Positions 24,608 to 37,823 of a stretch of DNA of 64,000 nt are shown in pieces. The stretch comes from Malurus cyaneus samueli. Its lineage: Eukaryota; Chordata; Aves; Passeriformes; Maluridae. The notes below the pieces were generated by a model, which was not told the DNA's origin, searched no databases, and was given only the letters and a program-made list of their open reading frames with translations. Within the stretch, counting starts at the first letter, position 1; the number at the start of each line of letters is the position of its first letter. The DNA lies in contig CM019236.1 in the NCBI GenBank assembly GCA_009741485.1, positions 40,086,804-40,150,803 of the forward strand, given 5' to 3'. A program made the position numbers and the translations under genes.

Positions 24608-27600
24608 GACACCAGCAAATAAATTACATTAACATCTGTGCTCTAAGACACCCATCATAAATTTAGCAATGTGCCAGGGTGAATGGCTTAAAAAAAATCA
24701 TCCCCTAGGTTCCCAAAATGGGGCTGGGAAAAACAAGCAAGAGAAAGCACTGCTCTTCTGCTGTGATATCATTATGAAAACAATTCACTTTTTTCTGCCA
24801 GTGATAAGCATCTGCAATTCATTCTGATCAGCTAAACAGCTGGCAACAAGCACGTTATCCTTATAATTGCTTGCATACTCAAGAAACACCACTGTCTCTG
24901 AAGGACTGGCAAAGACCATGTACCATGGGATAACTGCATGTCCCAGCCAGCCTCACTCAAAACCGGACATACAAGGTGTAAGGTAAAAATTCAGAATTCA
25001 CTGCACACTGCAAAACTAATTTAAAATAGCTGAGCTCTTAATAAGAGATTATCTCCAACAGCAAAATGCAACTCATATTTTCTTGCCAAGCACCCAGAAA
25101 TGTAGCAAAATAGCCTTGAAATGTAAGAAATCACCATTCCACCCTAAGAGGCAAACCTAACGCAGACAGCTTCAGTAGCATTTTAAAAGGTTTGGGATTT
25201 TGCTGTTTAAGATTCTGCTAAATCAGAAATGAATTATCCTTTTTCACTGTGTTAAAACCTTTACATCAACTCTTGCATTTTTATGCTAAAAAGTAATAGA
25301 ACCATACTTTTGAAATATGCTGCTAGTGCATTTCACGGATAGCAGAAACATGGATTTTACAAATCATCCTTATTTTACCACTGCTCACTAACCTTTGTTG
25401 TTCTATATATATATAATTCTATATACAGCCAGGGAATCCACATACTTCTGTAAGATACACAAAGAAATTATAGATACCAGCAAATGCAAAAACATTTGCA
25501 CAGAATTCAGTTAGCAAAAAATTCAGCAATGTTTATCCTGGAGCTTGAAAACAATCTCAAAAAAAAAATCTCAAAAAAAAAATCAATCTTGAAGTGGATA
25601 ATTTCCACAAATGCTGTGATTTCATCAAGTGATGTTACGCCTATTCTATGGAGTTCCAGGACATTGATCGTAACTGTTCCTGCTGTAATACAACTCTTGT
25701 GTTGATATTAACAATGCAAAGGTCATTTTGACCTTTGCCTAGTAACTGGCTATCAGCTTGTGCCCGTATTACTGTGTTCTGTACATCTGAAAACACAGGC
25801 GCAGATTTTTCAGTACAAATGCTTCAGGTTTCACATCAAATTATGTGTGAGCATGTCAGGAAAAGGATTAATAGCTTTGCTCATAGAACATTCTCATGAG
25901 CATTACTGGGATTTTAACTCCTGCAAAGCCTAAAATGAGCTTTATCTTATGCCAAATGAAATGCTGCAGAGAGAGTCATTATTACACATGATGATTAACT
26001 TTGAAAACCTTGTCTGCACTATCATTACAGATATTTTAATGGGAAAGATAGGAGATACGCACACCACAGAGGTTCTTCCTCAAACTTTCATGACAAAACA
26101 GATAATTACTGCAGGCTTCCAGACTTTGAAAGCTAAATTTGAGGGGTTTCAGTATTACTGAAAAGCAGAACTGGAAAATTACACAAAGGCATTAGAGGCA
26201 AAATGAGATTTATGTGCTTCTTCCAAGGTTTAGGGCTCAACAGAGAAATAGAAAGCTTTCCTCAGCAAAGCTGACCTATAAATGCCACAGCAGCCGCCAT
26301 TCATGTCTTATCTCAGAGATTCCCACCCCAGACCACTTACAGCTTTCACATTTCAAGTGGAAACATGTCACATTGGAAAAATTAGGTTAACCAAATGCAA
26401 AAATTAATCCCAGATACAAGAGATATGTCAGAAAATTCAGCGGCAATTAATTTTACTGGTGAACCCCATTCTGCAAAGGTGTTCAAGACATTAGCTGTTT
26501 CCCTGCATCCCTTTATAACCCTCTGTGGTTGTCAGCTACCAATAACACATTATCAGAAAATATGGAACGAACAACATCCTTGAGACTGCTGTACCCTCTT
26601 TTCTTGCTGCAGAACCCAGAGCAAGTAGAGACAGTACTCAAGAGGACAGCTTCACTGTTGATATCCCAAGTGCCTTGTACACCACAAAAGATCCTTCTAA
26701 AGTGCGCTTAATAGAGCAAGAAACAAGCCCCCATACAGCCTGTAAAATAAATGGGCCCTTTCTACAAAACAAAAGAAAAAAAATCCTTCCATATTAATTC
26801 AAATCAATTAAACTTTTAAGTTCAAAGTTCTCTGTGGATGTATTAATTTTCTAAATTTAAATTTCAATTATTATGCAGCTCATTTGCTGAAAGTGTGGTG
26901 TTTTTTTTGAGTCTGTTGGGTTTTGGTTCTGGATTTTCTTTTATAAGGGCAGATTTAATACAGTAAACAAACCAGTGACTCTTACTAAGGACTGGTTTCC
27001 TTCTCACTTTCCCTTGACATTTCCCCCAATTTTCTCTAATTGGAATATTAGCTTTCAACTAATGCAAGTGTTTACAACAAAACCAAACAAAGTACCATTA
27101 TTAAAAATGTGAAGCTAGGTAATGTTATTTATTTGTGAAGTAACTTCTGACACACTTTTCTTTCCAGCAAACTGTTATCTAAACCTCTTTGAATCCAGAA
27201 ATTTTCTTTTTAGAAACTGAAACCACTGATCTTCAAGTTTCCTATAGGATGTGCAGACTTGCACTGAGAATTTAAATCTACTAACAATCAGCTTGCTTTT
27301 CCTAAGTAGCTTTTGCAGATCTTAGAAGTCATCCAAGGTAACCTCAAGTACACATACTGCAAACTGAAATCAGTACTCCAGATTAACATCCATGCATTAG
27401 CTGCTTTGCTACTGCTCCTCTGCACTTTAAGACAGAATGGCAGATTATTTTTGTTGCTAAGAATCCTGTCTCCTGTTGTCTGCTAGTAAGCTTCATTTAA
27501 GCTTCCTTATTCTTAAAGGCTGCAGATGTATTTCTGTTTGGCAAAACACTGTCTTTAACAACAGATTTGCTGTTCAGTGACACATGAGAAACTACACTAG

Positions 27601-30492
27601 AATTTACATGCAGTGGTCTAAGTTGCTCGTCAGCAAGGTCAGCCAACTGCACACCTCGAGGCACAACACAAGCTCCTCCTTACTGATAGAACTTCCCTGA
27701 TTCCCTTCTGAAAAAATCTACAACTAATAGTCACTGCAGAAAAAATATAGGCGCGTCTATGCTCAAACAGCATCTTTATCTTTTTAACACAATGGGCATT
27801 ATGCACTTTACCATTTGCTCTTTGGAGCCACGGCACTTTAAAAGTATCTGAATAGGTTAAAGTTTTTTGAATTCTAACGCACTTTGAAAGGCTGGTGGCA
27901 TATCCAACATTTAAGTGACAGAACATGGTTATGCAATTTCACTGTGGCTGACCCCTCCCTCAAGACTGCTAGCAAAACACTTGTCATGCTGTGTCGCCTT
28001 AGATGATGTTAAATGGCATCACCCCTCAGTGGAAAAAAAAAAATCCTTGCTTTGTGTTAGAATGAAATAGAATTTAAAATGTTAGCATTTGAAAGTACTG
28101 CTCAAAATGAACTTTTTGCAAGACAATGACAAACTTGTGAAAAGCTAAAAAGTTAGGTTTATTTCATGTATGTTTCAGCAGTGGCATAAAAGTTTCATCT
28201 TGCTGACATTCACCTAGGTTCTCCAAATTACTCCCAGGGCATAGCGAATCAAAGACATCTACAGCTGCTTCTGAGACTATGAAAGCTGGTTGCTTCATTC
28301 TACCTCCTATAGGATTTTTTCCAAAATTTCCTACAGGAGACCTTCCTGTCTAACACAAGAGAGGCTGCATATGATACTTCCTCAGAAAACAATCTGGTTA
28401 GCTCCTGACCAAGATGAGCTGCTGACTAACAATTTCTCAGACCACTCCATGGGTGATGGTCTTTTTTATCCAAGGCCCAGAACTTCTCAGTGGCATTTAT
28501 CTTCTCTTCAGTGCTCTGGTACAGTTCCAGCTCTTTCAGACATATGTTATGTTTAAGCTTCTATGATACATGATAGTGTGGTTACCTGTTCTACATCTGA
28601 GAAAGAATGTAAAAGCCTTGGATCAACTGCCTAATCTTTGAAGGACATGGTAACTGCAAAAACAGGTGATCATGCCTGGAAAAATAGCTCAGCAGAGCCC
28701 TCCATCAGCTCCAGTAAGTGCACAAAGGCTGCTGGTGAAAGCCTGGCTCATAAAACCTACTGAAGTATCACAACAGACTCAATGAAAGCCTCTTCTTGGT
28801 TGGGTGCTTGAACAACAGTTCAAAAACCCCAATTCTACTAATCAGACAGATTTGAAGACTCCAGCAACTTCAATAGAAAGACGGTGAGAAGTCTGCCTAC
28901 TGAGATCCACAGTGCTGTAATAAGGATTTTCACACAGCTTGTAGAAGTTACAGTGTGTACAATTTCAGTGAAATTTTGCATCACATTTTGCACCACTTTC
29001 AGCTTACACATATTAAGGCTTATGTCACTTACCAAATAACCCTCTCCTACTAAGCCACTTCATAATGTTTCAGGGGGAAAAAAATTTTAATAAACATTAT
29101 TTATCTGTCTCTTTAAGAGTTTGAGGAGCTGGCAGCATAGCCTGTGAGCAACTCCCACCACTTGCCATCTCCCAGCCATTCACCACACTCCTTCACATCT
29201 ACTTTGACACCTACCAGAACTACTTTATTCTTGCACCACTCCTTTGCCACCACGACCCATGCTTGCCATGGGGTAGAACAACCACTTTCAGGATTTACAC
29301 AAAAGCTTAGAAAACACCATCAAGGACAGACAATCTGATGCATATGAATGCAGACAGGTTTGAAAAAGTGCCTATTCTTTCCGAAGCACTCTAGCTAAAC
29401 ACTGGGCCCTAAATAAACCCATCGCGATGAACTGCTGGTAAGCGAGAGATGCAGGTGCAGAGACCCCATGCCAGCCTGTCTACTCCCTGCCATGCTACCC
29501 GAAGAGACAAGAGCCAGGTGGACTTGTGTCTCCCTGTGCTATGCAGGGTCCTGTTTCATAGCTTTGACTCCAGGAGGAATAATGAATTTTCAGACAAACA
29601 AGCAACAAGAAGTGGTCTCTCAGACAGCAAAACAGATAGCCTATTCTTGGGGGTCATCAACAGCAACGATGCACAGTTTTAAGGATGAAATACACTATCA
29701 TTTGGATTGCCTCACTGAGAAAGTAGGGTGAAGGCAGCAAACCCCCTAGAGTTGAATGATGTTTTTCAGGTGAAATTCTCATTCAGTAGAAAGTCTGTAG
29801 TCCTCCAATCCTTGCCCTCACAGCATGAAATTGAGACAAATAAGATTACGAGATCTTAAAGTGATCTATTAAAGCAGATAAAGCAAACACTGCAATGTGT
29901 TACTGCAACACACTGGAAGACATAACCAAAGCGTTAACTACTGTTTTTCAAAGGAATAGGTCTTCATAGCTGCAGAGTACCATGAAGAGCGTGGAGTTGT
30001 TTCTGCTGCTAGCTTGCTAAACATAAACAGAAAATAGCAAATAAAAATGCTTAGAGAATATAAAACATTATCAAACTCTATTTCAATCAAGTCAATTATT
30101 CATAGTCCTAAAGATTAAACTCAATTGGATTAGAAAGGATGACACGTCACTTTTAGAAGCCTGTCTGTGACAATTACATTCATGAGACTGCAGAAGGCTG
30201 ATCACCAGCAGAGGGAGGATAAGGCCAGTCTACAGGCCAGAAACACAAGTTACTAGTCCACTCTGCAGAAAAGACTATTGTCAGGTCAGGGCTTACACAG
30301 CATTCAGATTCTTAATCTACACAGCCCACAACCAGGACTTGAGGAAACTAGTGTAACAGTGACTCAGGTTTTTGCACCTGGAAGAGAAATCAGTAGGATT
30401 TGCATGAAACACAGAAGAGAACAATACAAAAGCAGAATAGGCACATCTTCTTTGGGTAAGTAATAGCTCACAGTCCAGTAGAAGACAAAAGT

Positions 30493-30521
30493 AAAAAAAA
30501 AAAAAAAAAAGAAAAAAAAAA
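30493..30521 (+). repeat. Poly-A tract
   Basis: Eighteen A residues, one G, then ten more A, followed by TTAAAAAC. It could be the tail of an old retroposed copy, but no recognisable body precedes it. Confidence 0.85.
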
Positions 30522-33500
30522 TTAAAAACAGCAGATATTTTTTAACCAGGACACTCTACAGTCCCATTATCAAAAAGATCTCACTTAAGAGAAGCAGCAG
30601 CAGCAAAGGTGGTCAGGGAAGGGAGCAAAAGGACAAGGAACAGGCAGTTGCAGTTACTCAATTAAGTGTGACCTGAAGCCATGACTTAAGGCTGCATCCT
30701 TGGAGTACTGGCCTTCCTTCCCTCCCACCCTGCTCCTGGGTCACTTTCTGCAGCAGCTCAGAATAGTGTGAAGCTTTTCACACCTACAAGCTGCAGCACT
30801 GACAACCAGATCAGAGCTGCAGGAGTGAATATGGGAATACCAGATTCGTTTTCATTTGCCTGCATGTTAGAAAAAATCTGGACAGAAGGCAGACATCACC
30901 TAAGAACTGTCTGCACTCCAGCTTTAGCAGACATTTTGTCTTAACACGCAATTCATTACATTATTATATCTCCAGTTTCAAGGAAGCTGATAATTTACTC
31001 CACCAGCACAGAAAAACACTACTAAACTGGCAAAAGATGTTTTCAGATATTGTGTATTATTTGATCCAAACCAAGGCTGACCAGACACAAGAGGCATCTG
31101 ATCTGAAACATGTCTGCAGACACGATTCCCTTTGCTTCTGCTTATAAAGGGTCTGTGGTTGACAGAAGCTAAACAGAGCAAGAGCAAAAGCAGAGAATTT
31201 CCACGGGTCGGAAGATTAAACCTAGACTGCTAAGTGGCAATTATTTCTGCCTTTATAAGGAAAAGGCCATAGTTAAAACAAGCTGAGTGAATTCAGTAGA
31301 ACTGTAACAACATTAAGCCATTCATTTCTGTGGAAGAACATCCCAGGCTTTGCAGCTAACATTTCACGATGTGAATGGGTAGAAACATTTGCTCACATAA
31401 GCTGGTTAAATGTGATTCAGCCCAGATGTCCAAACAGCTTAGCAGTCTTTGTTGCGAGATGTCTGCAAAACATCAATAAAGAATGACAGACACAAATACA
31501 TGACTGAGTTCCTGTTCAGAGGACGTGCAAGTCCTGGCGTTTAACAAGACTACTTTTCATAGCACATATTGCTAACGCTGATGTACCATAATATAGTTAT
31601 ACAACATTCAGTTCTCGTTCAAATGAGAGGTAGAAATGGATCTGCAAACCTAAAACACCTGCCTGCTAGGGTCTCCACAATCTAATGCAGCAGTGTTGCA
31701 CCTGTCAGCAACAAGGAGACAAAGTAAGGAGGTAAGAAAAATGCTGCCAATCTTGGAAAATACCTGATACACCATGGGGTGGGGGGAAGTGCTCCACTTA
31801 CAGCCATGACTCTTTTCATAAATGTGTACCAGGATAAGTTCAAAAGCTCTGCTTTACAGTCAGTTGCAGGTATGAGATAACTAGGGCCAGAACTGCATTT
31901 ACACTGGATCTGTTCAGATACTTCTACCACAACAGTGGCACTGTTCAGCTCTCTCAGTCTACATATAGTTCTGGAAAATGCACACGTAAAAGACAGCATT
32001 TTAGAAGGAAGTATCATAGACATACAAAGCTTAACATGAGAATCCAGGGTAAAAACACCACAGAGAAAAATTTCAAACAAGGCCAATAACATGACAGTAA
32101 TTCATCCTCCCAAATACAAGGTCATTTTCTACTCTCATTGTGGAATGTATTGATTCTAATTAAGCACAAAATTTCCTCCAGCAATATGATGTCTGGCTCA
32201 GCCAGTTTCTGCGATGCATGTATACATTACAGATTTACCCTTAAAAAAGCAACCTAGGTAAAACCCATGGACTTGATGTATTATGCAAATATGTATAAAA
32301 ACTAACATACAAACTTCTGCACAACTACTCCACTGAGGTATTTTGTTCAGTACAGTGCAACAAACTGATACACAAGCACTTTCATAAATAAAAGTATTCC
32401 CCTTACTCAAACAACAAATTAACCCCAACACTACTGTCCTAGATTATCTGCTAGTGGAATGTTAACAGAATTCAGAGTTGAAACCAACAAAGCAGCTTGA
32501 TTAGGGCCCAAGTTTAACATATACCAAGAGACAAGCCTTAACATAAGACCTACCTGCAGCATATGCACCAGTTCTCTTCTACTTAAAACAGGATAGTATC
32601 CAATTTTAATAAAGAGGCATTAAACAGGCAAAAGAATGGATATGCATCAATCGATACCAATAAATTTATCATTACAACAGGACACTGTCTTCCCAGATAC
32701 CAGGGTTATTGCCTTCAAATTTCATTTTGAAGTCAACAAATTAAAGGAAATACTCAACTTTGAAAGGGCCTAACAAGTACAACAGTGTTCTACATCTCTG
32801 ACTTCCCACCTACAAGAATAGAAGTCAGCTTCAAATACTCCTAAAAGTTGTCCCCTTTAATAGTCATTCTTCTGCTTGTAGCAGGCTATTCAGATATCCT
32901 AACTTGAGAGTATTTGCTTTGACCCAAACTTTGCAAGTTCTTTTTTAACTCTAGGGGTAGAAGGACTGTAAGAAAAGGGAGCAACAAGTACCTATTAGCT
33001 GCAAGCAAAGCAAAAACCTGTGCATGCTGTACATGCCAAATTTTAATCAACACAAGAACACTGAAACCCAGAACAACCATGTTCTTGATATATTTCTGCC
33101 ATAAGCCTTCATATTCTAAACAAAGTAAATTACCTTTTGGGTATCACCCTCCTTCGAAAGTCATTAATAACTACATTTTGTTAGACTGAGTTATAAATGT
33201 AGCTTTCCACAGTGTTCTATCAAAAGGAAAGCAAAAAAGCAAAACAAATGGTTTTGTGGCAAAGAATAATTTTCACAGAACAGAAGCACCACTCTCCTGC
33301 ATCTGTATTTTGAAGGTACATGGACCAATTGTTTCAGACAGAATTGTACAAGGACTCTTCCTACCTGCCATATACCTAGGATGGCAATGTACAAGCAGTC
33401 GCTCTAGCCAATCTTGTTCCAAAAGCAGTTATTGCTCTCCTTGTTCCTAAACACAATTTAATGAAGCCATCTGCTCCCAGTTCCATGTATTTTAAAAACA

Positions 33501-33633
33501 TCCCGCATTCTTTATGCTCTCTTTTACAGTTCCAATCTGGCTAGCATCCCAAGGCTACAACCTTTGCAAAAAGCAAGAAGCAGAAAGAAATTCCTGAAAA
33601 TATTGTGTTCATATTTACATTAAAACACTTCAG

Positions 33634-33658
33634 TATCTGCATATATCATATGCAGATA
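33634..33658. repeat. Perfect 11-bp inverted repeat with 3-nt loop
   Basis: TATCTGCATAT, ATC, ATATGCAGATA. Each arm contains ATGCA or TGCAT, similar to octamer-type cores, which is suggestive only. Confidence 0.88.
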
Positions 33659-34525
33659 TCACATTACTGACAACATTTTTGGCAATATTTGGATTTTGAA
33701 GAAAGGCAACAGAATAGCAGACTGGAATGCAAATTGAATCTTGGAATGCTTGTTTTTAAATATTTGAATAGACTAATTGGTAACGTAAACCATGTTCAAT
33801 TGAGGAAGGTAACTGATCGACAATTTTAAAATACCTCGGTGATACAGTGTCATATAAGCACAGCCAAGAAGTTGAGAACTTATGTTCGTTTAACTCTAAC
33901 CCATTTGTAAAACAGCAACAAGAAAATACAGATTTAAAACTACTGCTGTAGGAGCTACAGGAAAGTGCCGCATAACTGCCACACAACTGTGGCAGTTGCT
34001 TTCAGCTGTCAGGATGTTGCCTATCCTTGCAGATGTACAGGACAAGAGTACTAGAAGTGGCACAACTTGGCGAGAATGATCCTAAGGTAGGTCTCCTTCA
34101 TGAAGTTACTGCTTTTACACATAGTACAGATAGGGAACATATACCAGCTTTTAACACTCCAATCTCAGAGGCACATTTCTCCAATTTCCCATCTGCTAGC
34201 ATCCCTCTGGCAACAGCTTAAAACATGCATTTTCAAGGAGATATACTGCAGCAAAGGATTAACTTCTGCTGCATCTGGCAGTATGAGCGAGCATCAATTA
34301 TGGTTTCGCATCTGTAAAATACATCCTCCACACACCAATTCAAACCCTGTTTCATTGTGCATCCAACGCAACTCTGAAATTAACAATGTTGCAAGTCCAC
34401 CAGAAAATACATTCATCATGGTACCAAGTACAATGGAGTCTTCAATTTTGCCAGGCTCTTCTAGATCACTTTTCAATGTATTAATGGTTGTGCTCAATCA
34501 CAAACAAAACACCAATGAATAACAT

Positions 34526-34637
34526 AAAAAAAAAAAAAAACAAAAAACTTCCAAACAAATAAACAAACAACCCCCCAATTAAAATAAACAAACAACCAAA
34601 ACCAAAACCCCAACTAAACAAAAAAAAAAAAAAAAAA
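34526..34637 (+). repeat. A/C-rich low-complexity tract
   Basis: A 15-A run and a 17-18-A run flank about 80 bases made almost only of A and C (AAACAAACAACC types). The minus strand is therefore T/G-rich and yields a spurious phenylalanine- and glycine-rich open frame at 34481-34684. Confidence 0.85.
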
Positions 34638-37589
34638 CGACACCAAAACACACTAAAAACCTGTAAATGGCACGATAAAAACATCTAACTTCATTCGCAG
34701 GAGAACAGAGCCCTGAGCCACCAACAGCAAGAGCCTGAATACACAGCATTGTTTCCACAGGAGGACTTTCTGGAAAGCTGGGGACAAGAAAGGTAGAAGA
34801 ATGTCTTTCGAGTGTTTTTCATTAGTTTCCAAAACGAATGGTTTCTCTCTGGGAGTCACACTGAACTTACTAAAACTGCATATCCAAAATTTCAGTAATC
34901 ATGTGGTACACAGGAGAGTTATGGCAGTAGCACAGGACAGAAAGAAAATCAGCCCAAAGCTGTTCTTAAAAAAAAAAAAAGGCAGAATTCCACACCAAAA
35001 CCAGGATGTGAACATTTGCTCTCACAGCACTGAGAATTCCATGGTCACAATTCAGGACATATTGTCAAAGCGCTGCTTCTTCAGAGAGCCAAGCCTGTTG
35101 TAGCATGAGAAGGAAAAAGAAAAATCTCAATTTTCAGGTTATTTTCCCAGATTTCTCTGTAATTAAGCCAGAATTATGCCTTCCAAACTTGGCCTTTTCA
35201 TGACCATAGCGCAAGGAAAGCAAGGCTGTCATTTTTGTTTTTTATACACATAAAACAGCAATGTAGTGCAATAATTAAGATGCAATTTTTTTTCCAGTGG
35301 TGGGATTCTTCAAAAGCAATCATGTGCCTACTGTCACAGCCATAGCTAACTCATCTGAAATAATAGGTGGCTGACAGAGACAGCTCCCAAATTAGGCCAA
35401 AGCTATCAAAGGGCCTTCAAAATTTAACTTCTCATGGAAGCCAGCTCTCGTGTTGCAAATGGTGCCACTTCCTCATTCTGCATGTATTAAGTGACTGAAA
35501 CATAAGATTCACGAAAATCAAATTAGAAAGCACTAAGAGAGTGAAATGGCACAAGTGCTGAAAACACACAGCATCTCCTAAGAAACAAAACTAGTCCATA
35601 ATTCTAATGAAAATGGTGTAATTAGGGTTTTTGAAACACTCATATTTAAAACACACAAATATATCTCTCCTCCTCTGCTCTGGCCTGAGAATTTGCGCCC
35701 TGACAGCAAAAACTTCACTCACTGAACAGCATCAGTCTCCCTGCTCTGTGCCATAAGAAAGGGCACATCTGCAGAGTGATAGCAGAATGGGCCTTGTTGT
35801 AAATGGACCCAGCATGTTGAGCCCTCCAACCCTGCACATCCCTGGTCTCAGGCCAGAGAAGAAGCAGCCAACAACACATTTTATCACTGTACACAGGGGA
35901 AGTAAAAGATTTTCCCATCAAAGGTGGCATGGGAGTCTACATTTAGCAGTCAGTGGCTCCTTAGCAAATTACTGCTCCAACAGCACCACCATCCAGCTCC
36001 TTCTCACATTCAATGAAAATCCCAGCATCATCCCCCCACTACATACTGAACCAGCCAAGGCCACATGGAGAGAAGACTGGCATTCATTACGAACACTGCA
36101 AAAAAAAGAAACAACGCTCCCTGGAACTCCACTTTCTTTAACCAGGGATCCTCGCTGAAGGAATTAAGGCAGGGATCCATAGTGCTGTGTGTTTCAGCAC
36201 TTCTCAGACCCAACATATTCTGGAGCATACACTTCTGAGACATATAAAAACAAGCAAAAACGTATTTTCCAGTTATCGTTAGAGTCACATCTGCATATGC
36301 GCATTTCTTCTCCCCTTTGATGTCTAGTGTCTGATCAGTGTTACTTACCAGAGATTGTAAACTATCAACGGCTTGAAATTTGCTCCATCAGAAAAGCCCC
36401 TAAATTCACTTGTTTGAAGAGTATCAGGTGCAAGATGGAAGATAATTTGAATAAATACTAGCAGTGTGTTAATGGAGATGCAGAGATTTACCAGCAACTG
36501 ACACTGTCTTTCCTCCACCTCCACCAAACAGGAACAGAATGTCATCACTGAAGGGACCAGAAGAACAGGATCAGGTACACAAGCCAAAAAATTCACACTT
36601 TATACAACCTCCAGATTGACAGTGCCTGAAAGTGACATTTCCGCAGTAGTAAATATATAACATATGTATTACTACGAGAGATGTAGAAAGCTAGTTGTGC
36701 ACAAGTTTCTTCCTCTTGTTATTAAAGACAAATGAAAACACTTAATTTGAAGCTTCAAAAAATTTACCCAGGGGAAAAGATAGGGCAGTTGCTTTTATGG
36801 GGAGAAACGGAGGTGTAACATCATTTCTCAGCCGTATCAGTTTCTGAATGCAGCTCAATGCGGTGCCAGATTATTTTTAGTCCTAATGCAAGGAAACAAG
36901 GAAAAGCTCATTTAACTGCAGATTTTCACGAAGAATATGCTGTCTTTCACAGTGCCAAGCTACACTTTTGGAAAGCATTAAGGTTTTGACTGAAATTCTA
37001 CCAGCCACAGAAAATACACTGGAAGGTACCAGACAGCTGCTACCAAAACAAAGCATTTTGAATGTGTTCCTCACAAGTTTGGGTTTCCACTGATCCACCT
37101 GTCTCCTCAATTTTTAATTACATATGAGTATCCTTCTAATCTCTTTTATGGAATTTTCCTTCTGGCAGTCACACCAGTGACTTGACAAACTGTGAAGCAC
37201 GTCTCTTCAGTTCACAGCACACACAGGGTTAACACTCTTGCTAACCAAATGAGAAAACAATGCAAAATACAATTTCATTTGAAGTCTGTTAACTTGTGTT
37301 TAAGCCTCAGAGAAGGTGAGAAGCATACAGAGAGGCTGGACCTCTGAGGCTCTGAAAACCTTGGGCTGATACCAAAGGACTGAATGAATGCTAAGTCCAA
37401 GTGCACAAGCTGTGCTTTCTGTGACACATGCACATAGAAGAGCACTTCAAAATCACCAGCCTGAGCATAACAGAAACACAGAGACACAGACAGCTAAAGG
37501 ATTCTGAGTTATCACATTATGAACAACGCGTCAAAGCCTGTAACACATGTGCACTAAAAAGTGGAAGATCTGGAATTCAGAATAGCAGG

Positions 37590-37640
37590 ACTCAGTACAG
37601 ATTCTACAGTACTGTACTCAGTGCAGATTCTACAGTATTT
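37590..37640. repeat. Two-copy 26-bp direct repeat
   Basis: ACTCAGTACAGATTCTACAG at 37590 recurs as ACTCAGTGCAGATTCTACAG at 37616 with one difference. The first copy also carries a CAGTACTG palindrome at its end. Confidence 0.85.
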
Positions 37641-37803
37641 GTGTTCTTCCCATCCTAGATGTTGCTTCAGTCCCTTAAGCAGATAGCTAACGGGGGCTTC
37701 GGCTGCCTCAAAAAGCCTCTCTCTACAGTGGTGTATGGGGAATGCCAAGCCTTTCATTACTTCATTCTCACTCCCAGCCAAAACGTGAGCTTCCCCAGAA
37801 AAT

Positions 37804-37823
37804 TAATAAATAAATAAATAAAT
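37804..37823 (+). repeat. TAAA tetranucleotide microsatellite
   Basis: About five tandem TAAA units. A short simple repeat with no associated gene. Confidence 0.9.

Noticed and set aside
34481..34684. Minus-strand frame rich in Phe, Gly and Leu
   Set aside because: It is the translation of an A/C-rich low-complexity tract.
36352..36410. Possible minus-strand exon with a perfect GTAAGT donor next to 36352
   Set aside because: The donor is good, but candidate acceptors upstream (ACAAG or TTTAG) are poor and the exon would be poorly defined.
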